A stretch of 64,000 nucleotides of DNA. Origin: Cystobasidiopsis lactophilus. Lineage: Eukaryota; Basidiomycota; Agaricostilbomycetes; Agaricostilbales; Chionosphaeraceae. A model generated the notes under the pieces. That model did not search any database. It was not told the DNA's origin and saw only the letters and a list, made by a program, of their open reading frames with translations. The translations under genes were made by a program, and so were the position numbers. The DNA is taken from NCBI GenBank assembly GCA_001599975.1, contig BCIO01000001.1:1984001-2048000 (forward strand), in the 5' to 3' direction. This document shows, piece after piece, positions 48,269-60,003 of the stretch. Within the stretch, counting starts at the first letter, position 1. Every line of letters begins with the position of its first letter.

Positions 48269-48308
48269 GTTCTCGGAGGGCTTTGCTTGACCGGGAGCAA
48301 CCAACGCG
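48269..48308. promoter_or_regulatory. 40-base divergent intergenic spacer
   Basis: The two modelled start codons of QNG1 and the neighbouring gene are 40 bases apart. Either the two 5' UTRs overlap, with each promoter inside the other gene, or one start is wrong. No core promoter element recognised. Confidence 0.4.
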
Positions 48309-49844
48309 ATGTCAACAACGCACCGGGATCTGTCCAAGTCGCCCTCGCCGATCAAGCTGACCAGCTTCTCGCAGGCCATGGCAGCCAGCCAAGCGTTGGC
48401 GCCCGACAAATCGCCCTCCAAGATGACGCGCGATGAGCGAAAGGAATCCAGGCGCAAAGGCAACAAGGAGTGAGCCTGCCTCGACTCCTCCGCAATACGT
48501 AGTGGCCTGCAGCTCATTCGTGTTACACAGAGACGCGTTGGAACTGCCCAAGGACGACTTCTTCGCCGCTGCCGTCGCCCGCGTGCCTTCCACTTCCAAG
48601 GCGACAACCAAGTTGACAATGCCGCCCACCGGACTGCCCTCGCCCGCGCTGACGCCCGAGCCCGAGCCAGCAGAAGAGCTTGAGGAAGACGACGATGAGC
48701 TGCAAGAGCCGGTCAAGAAGCCCACGGCCAAGCGCAAGTCAGCCAAAGCAGCCAGGATCGATTCGGACACGGAGGAGCAGCAGGACGAGCCGCCGGCGGC
48801 CAAGAAGGCGAGGAGGTCGTACAGCCCGGAGGAGGACATCAAGACGGTCAAGCGCAAGCCCCAGTCGACCGAGCAGAAGAAAAAGGCAGAGCAGGCAGCC
48901 AAGAAGCCGCCTCCGCCAGCACCGGCTGCTGCTCCCAAGGAGAAGCCGCCTTCCAAGCCCAAGGCTCCCGCTACCAAACCCGCCTCTTCAAAATCAACAG
49001 CCGACAAGCCTGCTGCTTCCAAGACGCCCGCCCCAACCAAAGCGGCCGTCAAGCCCAAGCCCACTCCCGCTGCCTCAACGTCCAAGGCGAAAGGCAAAGG
49101 GAAAGCCACCGCTGCAGCCGATCCATTTGACGACTCGGTCTTTTGCGACTTGATCGAGAAGCATTTCAGAGCTGCCATGTGAGCTGTCCTGCTCAGAAAT
49201 GTCGAACTGACATACCAATTCTCAGGGTTTGCTTTACAGCTCTGGGTTCTCTGATGACGCCGACCTGGACGCAAGATCGCGCAAGATCCTCAAGAAGGCC
49301 TTCAATGACTTCCTGGCCGAAGCCCCAGACGTCTTTCTGATCGAGGTGCGGCCTCTCTTCCATTCCACCGCGATCTCGAGCGTGAATGTGTCCCACAGAA
49401 ATCCACCGGTGCCGCTTCAAAGCCCAAAGGGACTCCAGCAGCGCTGAAGCAAAAGGTCGAGCGCCTGCAAAAGGACCTGGAGGGCTACCAGACCGACCGG
49501 CAGGTGCTGGCGAAAGAGCTGGAGGTGGAGGAGCAGCGCTGGGCCGAGTCGCGCAAGCGGGCCCGTTTGGTCAGGGAACTGCACGACTGTGTGCTCCAGT
49601 TCGAGGCTGGCGCCGTCGAGTTCTCCGCGGCCGGCCAGGACATCACGCCTAGGACCGAATTCGTGAGTCGCTGTCGCCTTCTCATTCTCAAAGCTGAGAT
49701 TGGTGTTGCTTATGTTTGCGACCACAGACTCTCAACGAGACTTTGGCGGGATTGGGCGTCCTCAAGCAGCGCATGGGGACCGAGGAAAATGGCGGCGTGA
49801 GTGGGCGGATCGCTACGCTCGCTGGCATCCTGGGTGCCGTTTAA
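48309..49844 (+). CDS. Basic Lys/Ala/Pro-rich nuclear coiled-coil protein
   Basis: Family not recognised. Starts MSTTHRDLSKSPSPIKLTSF and splices from RRKGNKE to DALELPKDDFFAAAVARVPS. An intrinsically disordered middle of about 170 residues follows, rich in Lys, Ala and Pro (KKPPPPAPAAAPKEKPPSKP) with NLS-like KKARRS and KRKPQ. A folded C-terminal part has FDDSVFCDLIEKHFRAAM, LDARSRKILKKAFNDFLAEA, a coiled coil VERLQKDLEGYQTDRQVL / KELEVEEQRWAESRKRARL, and a helical end ETLAGLGVLKQRMGTEENGG. Layout (SP-rich basic tail plus helical/coiled-coil end) would suit a kinetochore or chromatin subunit, but that is inference only. Confidence 0.65.
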
Positions 49845-49944
49845 TACGGGCAACCGACACGCCTTGTAACCATTTGTGTACATCTTTGCACCTGTATTTC
49901 AATGCACCAGATCTCGTCCTCCTAAAAACCCCGACGAGGCTCTT

Positions 49945-51543
49945 CTACTTGGACAAAGGTCTGCCATTGGCGTCGCACCCGATCAGCGTTTGGAGCTCCT
50001 GTGCCACGCCTTCCTCATCGTCTCCCACCAGCTGTCCAGACAACCTCAGCACAAAGTGGCCCCTGTTGGGAGTCTGAATGAGGGCCAAAGCAGGATGGAG
50101 GCGGTCGAACGAGACGCTTTCGACGCAGTGGGCGGCAGGCAGGAAGAAGCCCAGCGTGCGGGTGGCGCGCTTGGCTTTGACGCTATCCAAAGAGGCGCCG
50201 CCGGAGCCGGATTCGAACTCGGTTTGCTGGGCGAGAACAGACTGGTAGGAGCCGGACAAGGCGCGAGGGGCGACGTGGCTGAAGATGTAGGCCAGAGCAA
50301 CTTCCTTCTGCGCTGGAGTGGGCATGAAGGCTTTGGAGATGCCGCATGGGTAGGTTTCGATGTCAGCCGTCTTGACCAGCGCGTGCAAGTCTGGTTCGCC
50401 AGCGGCCGCCAGCCAGTCCTCGCGGTCCTTGGAGATGACTTCGCCTGTGAAGTTCAGCACTTGCACGACCAGATTCAATATATCCTCCGCGTCCTGAGCG
50501 CCTGAGAGCGTCAGCTCGGTCAAGTTGCAGTTCAGCTCCCGAGTGGCCGTGATGGAGCTGGCCAAAGTCTGGTGGTGCACGAGCTGGACCCCATAGCTGA
50601 ACAGAGCTGAAATCGAGCGATGGAGGACGAATCTCAGAGCGGCTTTGTTTTGGGGGACTTCCAGAGGAGGCATATCCATGAGCGAGCTGGCGCGGTCGAG
50701 GAAGGCTTGGACCCAGGAGAGATCTTCTTCATCTTGGACGATCTGTGACTGATCATTGTTGCTGCTAGATGATGCGCGAGAAGCGAGTGGAACGACTTTG
50801 GCGAGAGGTTGAAAACGAGGGCGTGGCGGGACAGCTGGCGCTGGAGCTTGAGGCATAACTTTGGCCGGTGGAGGTGCGGACGGCTTCGAGGTCGATGGAA
50901 CAGCAGGAGCACTAACGACAGAAGTAGCAGCTTTGGCATTGGGCAACGATACTTTGGTTGGGCCGACGAATGGGGTTGCTGGGGGAGGAGGAATTGACGA
51001 CGAGGGTTTTGCCAGAGGTGCAGGACCGGCTTTTTCAATGGCGACTGACTTGGTATGCACTGGAGCTTGTTTGAGAGCTGGGGCAGCCTGCGTGGAAGGG
51101 GGAACCGGCGACTTCGGATGCGAGCCGTAAGCTGTCACAGGCTGCGTCCCAACAAATGGCTCAGCTCGAGATGGCTGGGGTTGCTGCGGCTGAGGAGGGA
51201 GTGCAGGAGCAACAGTCTTTGCCTTTTTGGGCTTCGAAGCAGAGACCTCGCCAGCTTTGGCCTCGCCAGCGTGAGCCTCCTCGCCGGCGACAGCATCCTG
51301 CGCTGGCCGCTTCTTCTTGGTCGACGCAGCCTTCTCTGGCGCAGGCAGACCTTTGAGTCTTGCTATCAACTCGCCCTTGTTGCCTCCGACAATGAGATTG
51401 CGATTGCGGCAAAGTTGTTTGAGCTCTCTGTTTAGATTTGGGCAGCATGAGCGGACGGGCAAAGGTGTCCAGCGAGGCGGGCAGACTCACGGCACTTTGA
51501 GCTTGGTGAGATCCTGCTCGGCATCAGGCGCTGGAGTAGCCAT
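49945..51543 (-). CDS. SAP-domain protein
   Basis: Two exons: MATPAPDAEQDLTKLKVP spliced to ELKQLCRNRNLIVGGNKGEL. Together they form a SAP motif (LKVPELKQLCRNRNLIVGGN), a DNA/RNA-binding helix-extended loop-helix found in chromatin and RNA-processing factors. Then a ~170-residue disordered region rich in Ala, Pro and Lys, and a C-terminal helical domain of about 250 residues I do not recognise (AALRFVLHRSISALFSYGVQ, AEDILNLVVQVLNFTGEVIS, ALAYIFSHVAPRALSGSYQS, GHFVLRLSGQLVGDDEEGVA). It ends CDANGRPLSK. Nuclear location likely. Divergent from the CAP1 gene, 68 bases between starts. Confidence 0.7.
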
Positions 51544-51611
51544 GATCACATGCCAGTTTTGACGACGGCGGCAGCGGAGCAAGAGCTTGGCGGAGGTCGA
51601 CGAGGCGAGCC
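51544..51611. promoter_or_regulatory. 68-base bidirectional promoter, SAP gene/CAP1
   Basis: Sixty-eight bases between divergent start codons, including GC-rich runs (GACGACGGCGG). No TATA or CCAAT motif seen. Confidence 0.4.
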
Positions 51612-53199
51612 ATGGCTGATCGGGTCGCGCTGGCTGCTGCCTTCATCACACAGAGCCCTCCAGGACAGGTCAATGAGTGGGTTGCTGATGCCGTGTGCGC
51701 GCTTGTGGGCTGCGCTGACCGTGGCCGTGGATTCCACAGCGTATTCTCAGGTTGGTGGCATTGCCAATGGCCGCTTCCGGTTGTCTCAGAACTCCATGTG
51801 TCACCACCAGATATTAGAGCTATAGTGGCCGACGACGAGGCGCTGGAGGAAGGCATCAAGCCCGCGCTAGAGGCCTACAACGTCGACCAGTTCACGACGT
51901 GCACCTTGCCTGGCTCCCAAGACTCTGTACGTTTGCTTCCTCCTTTGATCACCTTGTGGATTCGTCATTAACAAGCAACCACAGGTCCTCATTTGCCCTG
52001 CGGCCCACATTGAGAGCCAGCCAGGCCGCTACATTGATCCGAGGTCCAAGCAGACGTTCGCTTTCGACCACATGCAAATGGTTCGTTTGGTCTTGCCCCA
52101 GAATCCATTCACATCCTCACTTCAAGGTTCCAAAACGCAACAGACAGCAAGCGACCTTCAACCTCTTGCCGTCGACGAGGACTTGGAGACCATTCGGTGA
52201 GCTCCTCCCTCCGCGCATGCGCACCCCGTCGTCAACCTAACGCGCTTTTCGAAAGGTCGGCCATTGAAGAGCCAGTGACTGCATATGTCCAAAACTACTA
52301 CTCCCAAGGCGTCGCGTCCATCTTCGCGTTGGACGGCCCGGTGCCTTCGACGTCGGCCCCAGAGCCAGCGCCTGTCGAGGAAGAGGAGGCGGCGCCAGTC
52401 CCAGAGCAAGAGCCTACTGCTCCTGAAGAACCCCCAGTAGAGAAGGAAGAGGAGACCGAGCCCGTCGAAGGCGAAGGCGAGAAGGAGGCCGCTGAGGAGG
52501 AGGCAGCGGTGGAAACGCCGGCCGCCGAGACCGAGGCAGCACCCCCAGTCGAAGCCCCAGCCCCAGCTCCAGCAGAAGAAGAAGCTCCAAAGGAACCTCG
52601 CAAGAAGACGTTCGGCGTTTACTTGGTGGGCAACAAGTACAATACGGCGAACTTCTGGTGAGAAGCTTCCCCTCGATTCTTATTTGAACATTTTTGAGTT
52701 TGTTCTGAATTCAATTATTCCCTCTATTATAGGACCGGGCGCTGGCGCTCATCATACGAGCTGGACCTTGAGGCTTCGACTTTGACCGGCTCGATTCTGG
52801 TCGCGGTTCACTACTTTGAGCAAGGCAACGTCCAGCTGGAGACATCTCGTCCCGTCAGTTTCTCTCTACTTATTCTTCAGACGCGCATTGACAATTCAGC
52901 CGCAGCTCAACACGACTTTCACGCCAACGACGGATCCCGCGGCCCTGGCCAAGATCCTGGTCAAGACCATCTCCGACTTCGAAAAGGACTACCAACTCGC
53001 CCTCAACGAGGCCTACCTCGAGCTCAGCGACAAGACGTTCAAGTCACTTCGCCGTGCTCTACCGGTCACCAAGCAAAAGCTCAACTGGGCCCGGTGCGTT
53101 GGGCAATGCTGGCTGCGGGTGGCAAAAACTAATTTGGTCGTTGCCCCACCCAGTATCGCTAACTACAAGATGAAGTCTGAGCTCAAGAGGGATGAATAG
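51612..53199 (+). CDS. CAP1: F-actin capping protein subunit alpha with acidic insertion
   Basis: Alpha half of the CapZ heterodimer that caps actin filament barbed ends in cortical patches. MADRVALAAAFITQSPPGQV, ADDEALEEGIKPALEAYNVD, QFTTCTLPGSQDS spliced to VLICPAAHIESQPGRYIDPR, EEPVTAYVQNYYSQGVASIF, then an inserted Glu/Pro/Ala-rich segment of about 90 residues. The conserved FGVYLVGNKYNTANFW, TGRWRSSYELDLEASTLTGS, VHYFEQGNVQLETS and C-terminal SLRRALPVTKQKLNWARIAN follow (actin-binding tentacle). The intron after WVADA is longer than usual (about 125 bases) and may hide a small exon. Apart from the insertion the protein matches the family from end to end. Confidence 0.9.
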
Positions 53200-53897
53200 A
53201 AGGGAAACTAGCATTCTGTGCTGAGGAAACGAAAAACGAAGCTGCCCCATAAGACGTCGCTCGAGCTTGGCGCAGCGCCGCACCTGCTCAGCGCCTCGAC
53301 TCTGGACACGCAGCGACCAATCCCACGGCGCCCAGGTTTCCTCTCCGCCCTTCCATGATCTCGAACTCTCTCGTGGTCGACTATCGTGGCGCGGTCTTGC
53401 CCACGCCTGTCCAAGGCGGTCGAAGCTCCGACGCCCCTGTCCCATTTTTGTGCCCTCGAACTAGCAGCTTGGCTCCCTTTCTCGGTGTCTCCTCTCTGAC
53501 GTGCCCTTTTGGACCCAATCACCACATGCTGTGCTGCAAACTGGAGACGGCGACGGAAGATAAGGCCCGCCGCCTCCTGCCCCTCGGGCAGACGCGAACC
53601 GAAGGCCAAAGGGGGGCGAGCAATTTACGCACAGACGCGTTTCCCAAAAGAAGAACAGCATTTCTTCTGTTGTCGAGATGAGGGCGCACGAGCAGGCCCT
53701 CACAGTAGCGACCTTTCGCTTTTCCTTTGCTTCCACCGCCCCGCCAGGACTTTGCCCCAACGCTGCTCCCAAATCCTTCTCTCCTGACCAAACAACTTCG
53801 TTCTCCTGCCTGAATCTTTTTGCTGTTGAAGTGCTGCCATTGTCGCTGGTCCTTGTTCCCAATTCCATCAGATCGAAATCCCCAAACCGCTCTCGCC
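53200..53897. other. Intergenic, about 700 bases
   Basis: Between CAP1 and the alpha/beta hydrolase, both on the plus strand. Several open frames on both strands lack family similarity and splice logic. The last 250 bases are pyrimidine-rich. Nothing supportable. Confidence 0.45.
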
Positions 53898-55473
53898 ATG
53901 CCTTTCGTACCGCTCACCTCGTCTGATATGGTCTTCTACTACCGATGCACCTGGGAAAAGAGCCCGGCCAACTTACCCGACCCATCAAAGCAGAATATCC
54001 TCTTCCTCCAGTAGGCCTATTCAGTTGACCCGTCAGCGGAGCGCGACTCACTCTCTACGCTCACAGCCCCGGTGCCACTGACAGCTCTTACTTTGACGCC
54101 CAATTCGCGGATCCTAGGATGACCGACCGCTACAATTTGATGGCCTTCGATGCCCGGGCACACGGTCAATCGAGTTAGCCCGCTCCGCTACCCCTGCTCT
54201 TCAGGCCGCTAACTTCACATGCTCCCGCAGAGGGTACTCCTATTGTTGACGTGACAATGGAACGAAAGGCCAGGTGCTTGCTTGAAGCGATGGACAAACT
54301 GAAAATGGGCAGCGCTCGGTGCACCACTTCGCTGCCGTTTCAGATTAGTTGGTTGCTAACTGGGCAATACTCTTCTGCTGCAGGTTCCACATCTATGGCG
54401 AGTCGCTCTGTGGCACTACTGTGAGCATTGCTTGTTGGCCATCCGCCGGCAGTGTCAGAGCTCGTGCTCACCCCAGATCTGCTATTTAGGTCGCGCTGTA
54501 CCTGTGCGTGGACCCACTCTCTCTGCTTGGCACTGTCAAGCTGACACTTTCTCGTGCTCAAGGGCGATCCTGCGGCCTCGCATCGTCCAGTCGTTGGTGC
54601 TTTGCTCGCCCATGAACGGGTCGGAATGCGAGCCCAACTTGTCCATCTACAACACCATCCTGGCGCAAATGATTGAAAACAAAGGACAGGGCGACATGAC
54701 AGGCACGTTCTCGCCGGATGTCATTCAGCAGTGGCAATACGTGCGTCCCAACCTGGCAATCTCCTCGCGTTGAGCCGGACTGATCGGTTCTAAACAGGTC
54801 ATGCAAGGGGACCACACCTCTGAACCAGTCAAGCAGCGCCTTGCCAAGAGGTTCAACGCTCGGTACGGCGAAGGCCACACCGCCGACGAGATTTACGAAC
54901 TCCTCAACCCGCTCATCAACCGCCGCGCGATCCCCGAGATTTTGCTCGAGGATGTCTGGTAATGATCCCGCTCGTCCGCTCTAAGCGAATAGCTCAAACT
55001 GTTTTTACCATTCGCCACAGCTGTCCAGTGCTCATCCTTCGCGGCACAGAAGACCGAGCTTCGCCTTTGGAGTTAGCCGAAAAGCTTCAGAACCAGCTCA
55101 TCGGTGGTGCGTGGGAGCTACGCTCTGCCTGACGATGACCTTGCTGAAGTCGAACGCCACAGTGCCGGGTGGCGCCCACCTGGTGCAAGTCCACGGCGCC
55201 CCTCACCAGTGAGTCTCGCCGGTCTCTCGTCAGCCTCGTTCTCAAAGCTAATTCCCACCTCCCAGGCTATCACTTTGGTGCGTGGCCTATCTCCGCAGTG
55301 GCGAAGAAATGAGGGTAGCCGGCTCACACTATTGGGCTTTGTTATCTCTGCGCAGCGTCCCGGTAGGTTGTCTTCCAATTTTTCTGCCTTCGGCTGACGA
55401 TCCCGTTCATCCCGCTCCACAGGGCATGGTTTCCCGCTACATCCTGCGCTTCCTGGAGAACCAGCGCCGGTAG
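53898..55473 (+). CDS. Alpha/beta hydrolase
   Basis: Serine hydrolase fold, substrate unknown. About nine exons. MPFVPLTSSDMVFYYRCTWE; oxyanion loop HPGATDSSYFD; YNLMAFDARAHGQS; nucleophile elbow HIYGESLCGTT; lid helices with IVQSLVLCSPMNGSECEPNL and FSPDVIQQWQY; catalytic Asp in LILRGTEDRASPLELAEKL; catalytic His in VQVHGAPHQ near the end; C-terminus GMVSRYILRFLENQRR. The elbow reads G-E-S-L-C, with Cys where the usual GxSxG has Gly. The neighbouring exon junctions at 54400-54600 are hard to place because another open frame continues through. Many fungi have such hydrolases of unassigned role. Confidence 0.75.
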
Positions 55474-56186
55474 CGTGCTGGTCGATCCTCCATGGGGCCC
55501 GCCACGACACCATGACGACTGGTGGAGGAGAGACTTATAATCAACTGGACGACCCGCATCACGACCCACGAGCCTTTTGTCGCCTCTGTGTTCTGGGCCT
55601 ATGCACTCTAGCTATGTAAAAGCGCTCTGCATCTGGCAATATGTCTCTAAAGTCCCTAAGGAACCGGATAACGATTTTAAGACAATGATTTCACGCGCGC
55701 AAATCAGCCATTTTGAGGGTTACGAAGTCCTCTGACCTCAAAGCGGCGCCAAGCCGTGCGCTCTAAGGTCCCAGATTCCGTGAAGTCAATTCGGCCGCTT
55801 GAAATCCGGGTTAGAAGGAGGGCTTTGAGGTTGGGATTTACGTCCTGCGCCACATCTCGAATCGATTTACTTGCAGTTTTCTTTTAAAAGAAAACGTACA
55901 CGTCGTCGAAACAGAGGAGGAGTGATTGGCCAGCACGAAACACAAGCCTATAGGATCGGCGTCCGGCGTGGAGTCGATTTCTGCAGGCCACTCCAAGTCC
56001 ACGACGTCGCCGGCACTTAATCCAGCCCGCCGTCCCCGAGACGAGCGCCAGCGAATCTGCTACTCGAGTATTGAGTATCGCCTTAGCCAACAGAGCCGGC
56101 GGCCGGTCACACGACTCAACGAGCGACGCTGGGCGGACACCCTCCCCAACCTTCTCTCTCAACGAACTCCTACGAATGGTCGCCTC
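55474..56186. other. Intergenic, upstream of the CaMKK-like gene
   Basis: About 700 bases, with an AT-richer centre (55610-55720). The kinase frame is open back to about 55926 without an in-frame ATG before 56187. No other gene seen. Confidence 0.45.
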
Positions 56187-59100
56187 ATGGTCGCCTCTGC
56201 CGCTACCATGACAGAGTCACACCCATCCGCCAAGGCGAGGCGGACCGAAAACGGCTTTGTGGTCACCAGCCGGCGCAAGGAGCACGAAGCTCCGTCCCAA
56301 CAAGCAGCCCTGACCGCCCGCAACCTGCCGCCGTCCGCGTCCGGCTCGCTGTCTGGCTGGGTCGATGTCGCCATCAAGGACACGACCGACGAGGACGAGA
56401 CCGCTCCCGTCAAGGACACGGACAGGATCCGCCTCGCTTATGATGCCAAGGGTCGGCGCATGGTGAACCAGTACGCTTTTGAAGCCCCTTTGCACAAAAC
56501 TGGGCCTCAGCCCTTGCTTAATGCCTGCTTGTCCGCCACAGATATGTCCGGCTCAACGAGATTGGGAGAGGCACCCACGGCCGCGTCTGGCTGTGCGAGG
56601 AGCTGGACCCCGATTCGGGCGAGCACGTCGCCTTTTGCGCCATGAAGGAGGTCTACCGCGAGGAGCAGCAGCGCAGCCTGAAGAAGGCGCAAAAGGAAGC
56701 GCATGGCAGCCGGTTTGGCCAAGGCCCGGTCGGCCCTCTGAACCTGCACTCGCTCGCCGACTATGCGCCAACGTCTCAGTTCTCCGCGGCCACGACGCCT
56801 ACAGCCAGCCACCACCCCAGTCTACCTAACTCTGGTCCCAATTCACTGACACCGTCTGAGGCTGGAGTTTACGAAGATGACGGCCGGTTCGATGATGACG
56901 GCCGAGGCGCCGAGACGCCCTCGCTGCACTCTCGGTCCATGCTCGACGGTGGCGACGACCTGGACCAGCAACAGCAGTACGAAGGGAGCGACTATTCGTC
57001 TCTGTTGGACCAACAGAGCGGCGGGATGCGGCGGTCACACGCCAACTACTCAGTTCCGCACTCGCTGGTCAATGGGCGCAACAGGCCGCGGCGCAGTCCG
57101 CTCCAGATGGACGAAAAGGTCAGGCAGGAGATTGCCATCATGAAGCGGTGCGTTCACTGTCCTCTCCTCGAGCCACCAAAGCCACCGGTGCGAATGCTGC
57201 GCGCAGGTGCCACCACAAGCACGTCGTCCGCTTAAAAGAGGTCATCAACGACCCGCACAGCAAGAAGATCTTTATGGTGCTTGAATACATGGCTGGCGGG
57301 CAGATCATCTACTCGCAAGGCGGCAGTATGCCTGGCGCACCGCTGATGACCGTCAATGAGGCTCGCTCCGTGTTCAAAGACGTGCTGCTCGGCCTCGAAT
57401 ACCGTGCGTCCAGCTCATTCCTCTTTTAGTTCATGCAGTCTAACAGACGCTGGCTCAGTACACTACCAAGGCATTATTCACCGCGACATCAAGCCGGCCA
57501 ACCTGCTGTGGACCGACGACAGCCGCAGCTGCGTCAAGATCTCAGACTTCGGCGTCTCCCATTTGTCTGAAGCTCTTGCACGGAACGACTCCGCCAATAC
57601 CAACCCGTCGACCGACCAGGCGCTGCGGAAGACGGCCGGCAGCCCAGCGTTTTTCGCCCCCGAGCTCTGCTACTCGTCGGAGTACACGCCGATGGCATCG
57701 CCTGACGATGTGTTTGACGAGGAGCCTCGAGCAATAGATATGCACAGCTACCTTTCCAACTCGGAGAGCGGCGACCTCTTCACCACTGGCGCCAAACCTC
57801 GCTTGCGAGAGCGCCCAGTTTCCGCCCGCACCGTCACCACCATCTCCACCCCCCTGGCCGGCAGCTTTTATAGGGAGCGTCAGAAGCAATTCCCGCCGGT
57901 CGGCAAAGCTATCGACGTCTGGGCCCTGGGCGTCACCCTCTACTGCCTCTTGTTTGGCCAGACCCCTTTCCACGCCGAAACGGAGTACATGCTCTACAAC
58001 ATCATCCCTTACGTCGAGGCGCCTATCCCCGAGTACATGGGCCGCGACGAGCAATCGGTGGAGTCAGAAGAGGGCAAGCAGGTTGTCGACCTCCTCTCAC
58101 AGTTGCTGGAGAAGGACCCAACCAAGCGAATCACGCTGGCCAATGTCAAGGTAGGTGCTGAACTGGAACCCCCTGCCGGGCGCTGGATGCTAATTCGTCT
58201 ACCTGCAGCGCCATCCCTGGGTCTTGCGCAACTTGCCCAACCCAGAAGAGTGGCTGGCGGCTACTAATCCTGCACAAAACTCGCCGGTGACCGTCACCAC
58301 AGACGAAGTCGACCACGCTACCAACCCTCGCGTGGTACCGCGGGCCACCGCTCAAGGCGGCTTCCGAGGCTCCTTGAAGCGGGCCATCGCTCGGTTTGGG
58401 AATGCCGTGGGTCGGCCGCGCAGGGCGAGCGCCAGCAGCACCAGTGCCCTTTCTAGCTTTCCAGAAGGGCCCTCCGAATCGCCTACGTCGCAGAGCCGTT
58501 CCGCAAGCCGCCAGCCTAGCACCCGCTCCTCAAGCCGCCAGCCCAGCGGCAGCGCTCCGCCACCCCGATCCCAGTCTCCGGGCGCCGAGTCGGCCATTGG
58601 TCGCAAATGGTCCGTCAAGAGTCGCTTTGGCTCTTCAAGGAACAGCCCGGCTTCACACTCGCCAGCCATCCCGGCGAGCGAGATGCAGCTCGGCAACGGC
58701 GCCATCCTTTCTCGCTCGCTTTCTGGCAGCAGTGCTGGTACCTCGGCCTCGTCGCCCACATTCTCACGGCGGCCATCGGCCAATAACACGAACAACCAAA
58801 CCTACCTCCAACCTCCCTACGCCCGCTCGACTGAGCTCGCGCGCGCTGCGTCGCAAGGCGAATCCGACTCCAAGAGCATGACCGAGCACAAGCTGTCCTT
58901 GCGGAGCATCATGGGGCGCTTGCGTTCTGGCTCCAGGACGCCCAGCCGGCAAGGCAGCCGCAACCGCACTGCACCAGGCACACCGCAGTTGGACGATCGA
59001 ACCGCCGACGTACGCTCAGAGACCGATGAAGCCATGTCCATGGCAGAGACGGAGAGCTTATCGGAGGCGGATGCCATTTCGCTCGTCGCCGAGTCTTTGG

Positions 59101-59648
59101 ACCGCGCAGACTTCGACCAGTTCGGGCGGAGGCGGCAAGTGGCAGGCGGCGGCGACGACAGTGATGACCTGGATCAGCATGACGACTTTTCGGACGACTC
59201 GCTCTCCGACCTAGAGGACGGCGACTTCTCGCCTGACCCGAACAGCCGCGAACCGCATGCGTGGAACGAGGGCATGGGCTGGCACTACCCCGATGGCAGC
59301 AAGTCGCAGCTGGCTGCCCACTTGGAAGAGGAGGTGTCGTCCGGCACGCAGCAATACAACTACGCCCAGCATCAAGAGCAGAATTTGACCACCCCTCGCA
59401 GCGCCGCCACCTCGTCCTACCGCTCCAAGTCACAAGACAAGGATCCGTCCTCCTCTGAGGCCAGTGAGTTCATTGGCTCAGGGGACGACGCCGACGGAGA
59501 GGGCGACGAAGAGGAAGGGTTGGAGTTGCGGATCGGAGCAGGCCGACGAAATGGCGCGGTCGGCAGCCGGCGATCGACCAACCCTTCTCTCAATGGCTCA
59601 CCAATGCCCACGTCGAGAATCGGCACGCCCATCCTACAGGCATCTTGA
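56187..59648 (+). CDS. CaMKK/Elm1-Tos3-Sak1-like Ser/Thr kinase
   Basis: Upstream activating kinase of AMPK/Snf1-type kinases (inferred from the family). MVASAATMTESHPSAKARR; GRRMVNQ spliced to YVRLNEIGRGTHGRVWLCEE (Gly loop), CAMKEVY (ATP Lys), then an insertion of about 150 residues rich in Ser/Asp/Gln. It is followed by RQEIAIMKRCHHKHVVRLKE (alpha-C Glu), IFMVLEYMAGGQI, GIIHRDIKPANLLW (catalytic loop), KISDFGVSHLSEAL (DFG), AGSPAFFAPELC (APE), AIDVWALGVTLYCLLFGQTP and KDPTKRITLANVKRHPWV. A ~450-residue Ser/Pro/Arg-rich tail follows. Alternative start at 56208 (MTESHPS). Five introns, all in the kinase half; the tail is one exon. Confidence 0.88.
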
Positions 59649-60003
59649 ACCCGCCCCACCGCATTCACCAAACTTTGCAAATCCTGTACAGCATGCACCC
59701 TCCTACAAGCCTCAACCGCAATAGACCGCCTTACCTGTACAAATCCTTGTCTTTCTGGCACCTCGGACATCTATTCGCTCATGTTCAGACCTTTTCCGCC
59801 CATGTACAACCTCGCAGATCAACCTCAGTTTCGACCTTTAGATTCCCCTACCATTTAGAGCTTCTACCATATACAGAGTGCAAAACGAACCATTGTCTTG
59901 AAAATCGCCCGTTGCAACCTGTCGAACCCCGCGAAGTGACGCTGCCCTCACCTCTTGACGCTGGACCTCGACTCGCGGCCTTGCCCAAAGCCGGTGGCCC
60001 ACC
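59649..60003. other. Intergenic between kinase and ABC transporter
   Basis: About 355 bases, C/T-rich, holding the kinase 3' UTR and the transporter promoter. No gene seen. Confidence 0.5.

Noticed and set aside
48312-49274. 320-codon open frame on the minus strand, Gly/Ala/Ser-rich
   Set aside because: Mirror of the Lys/Ala/Pro-rich coding exon on the plus strand; low complexity and no splice or start support.
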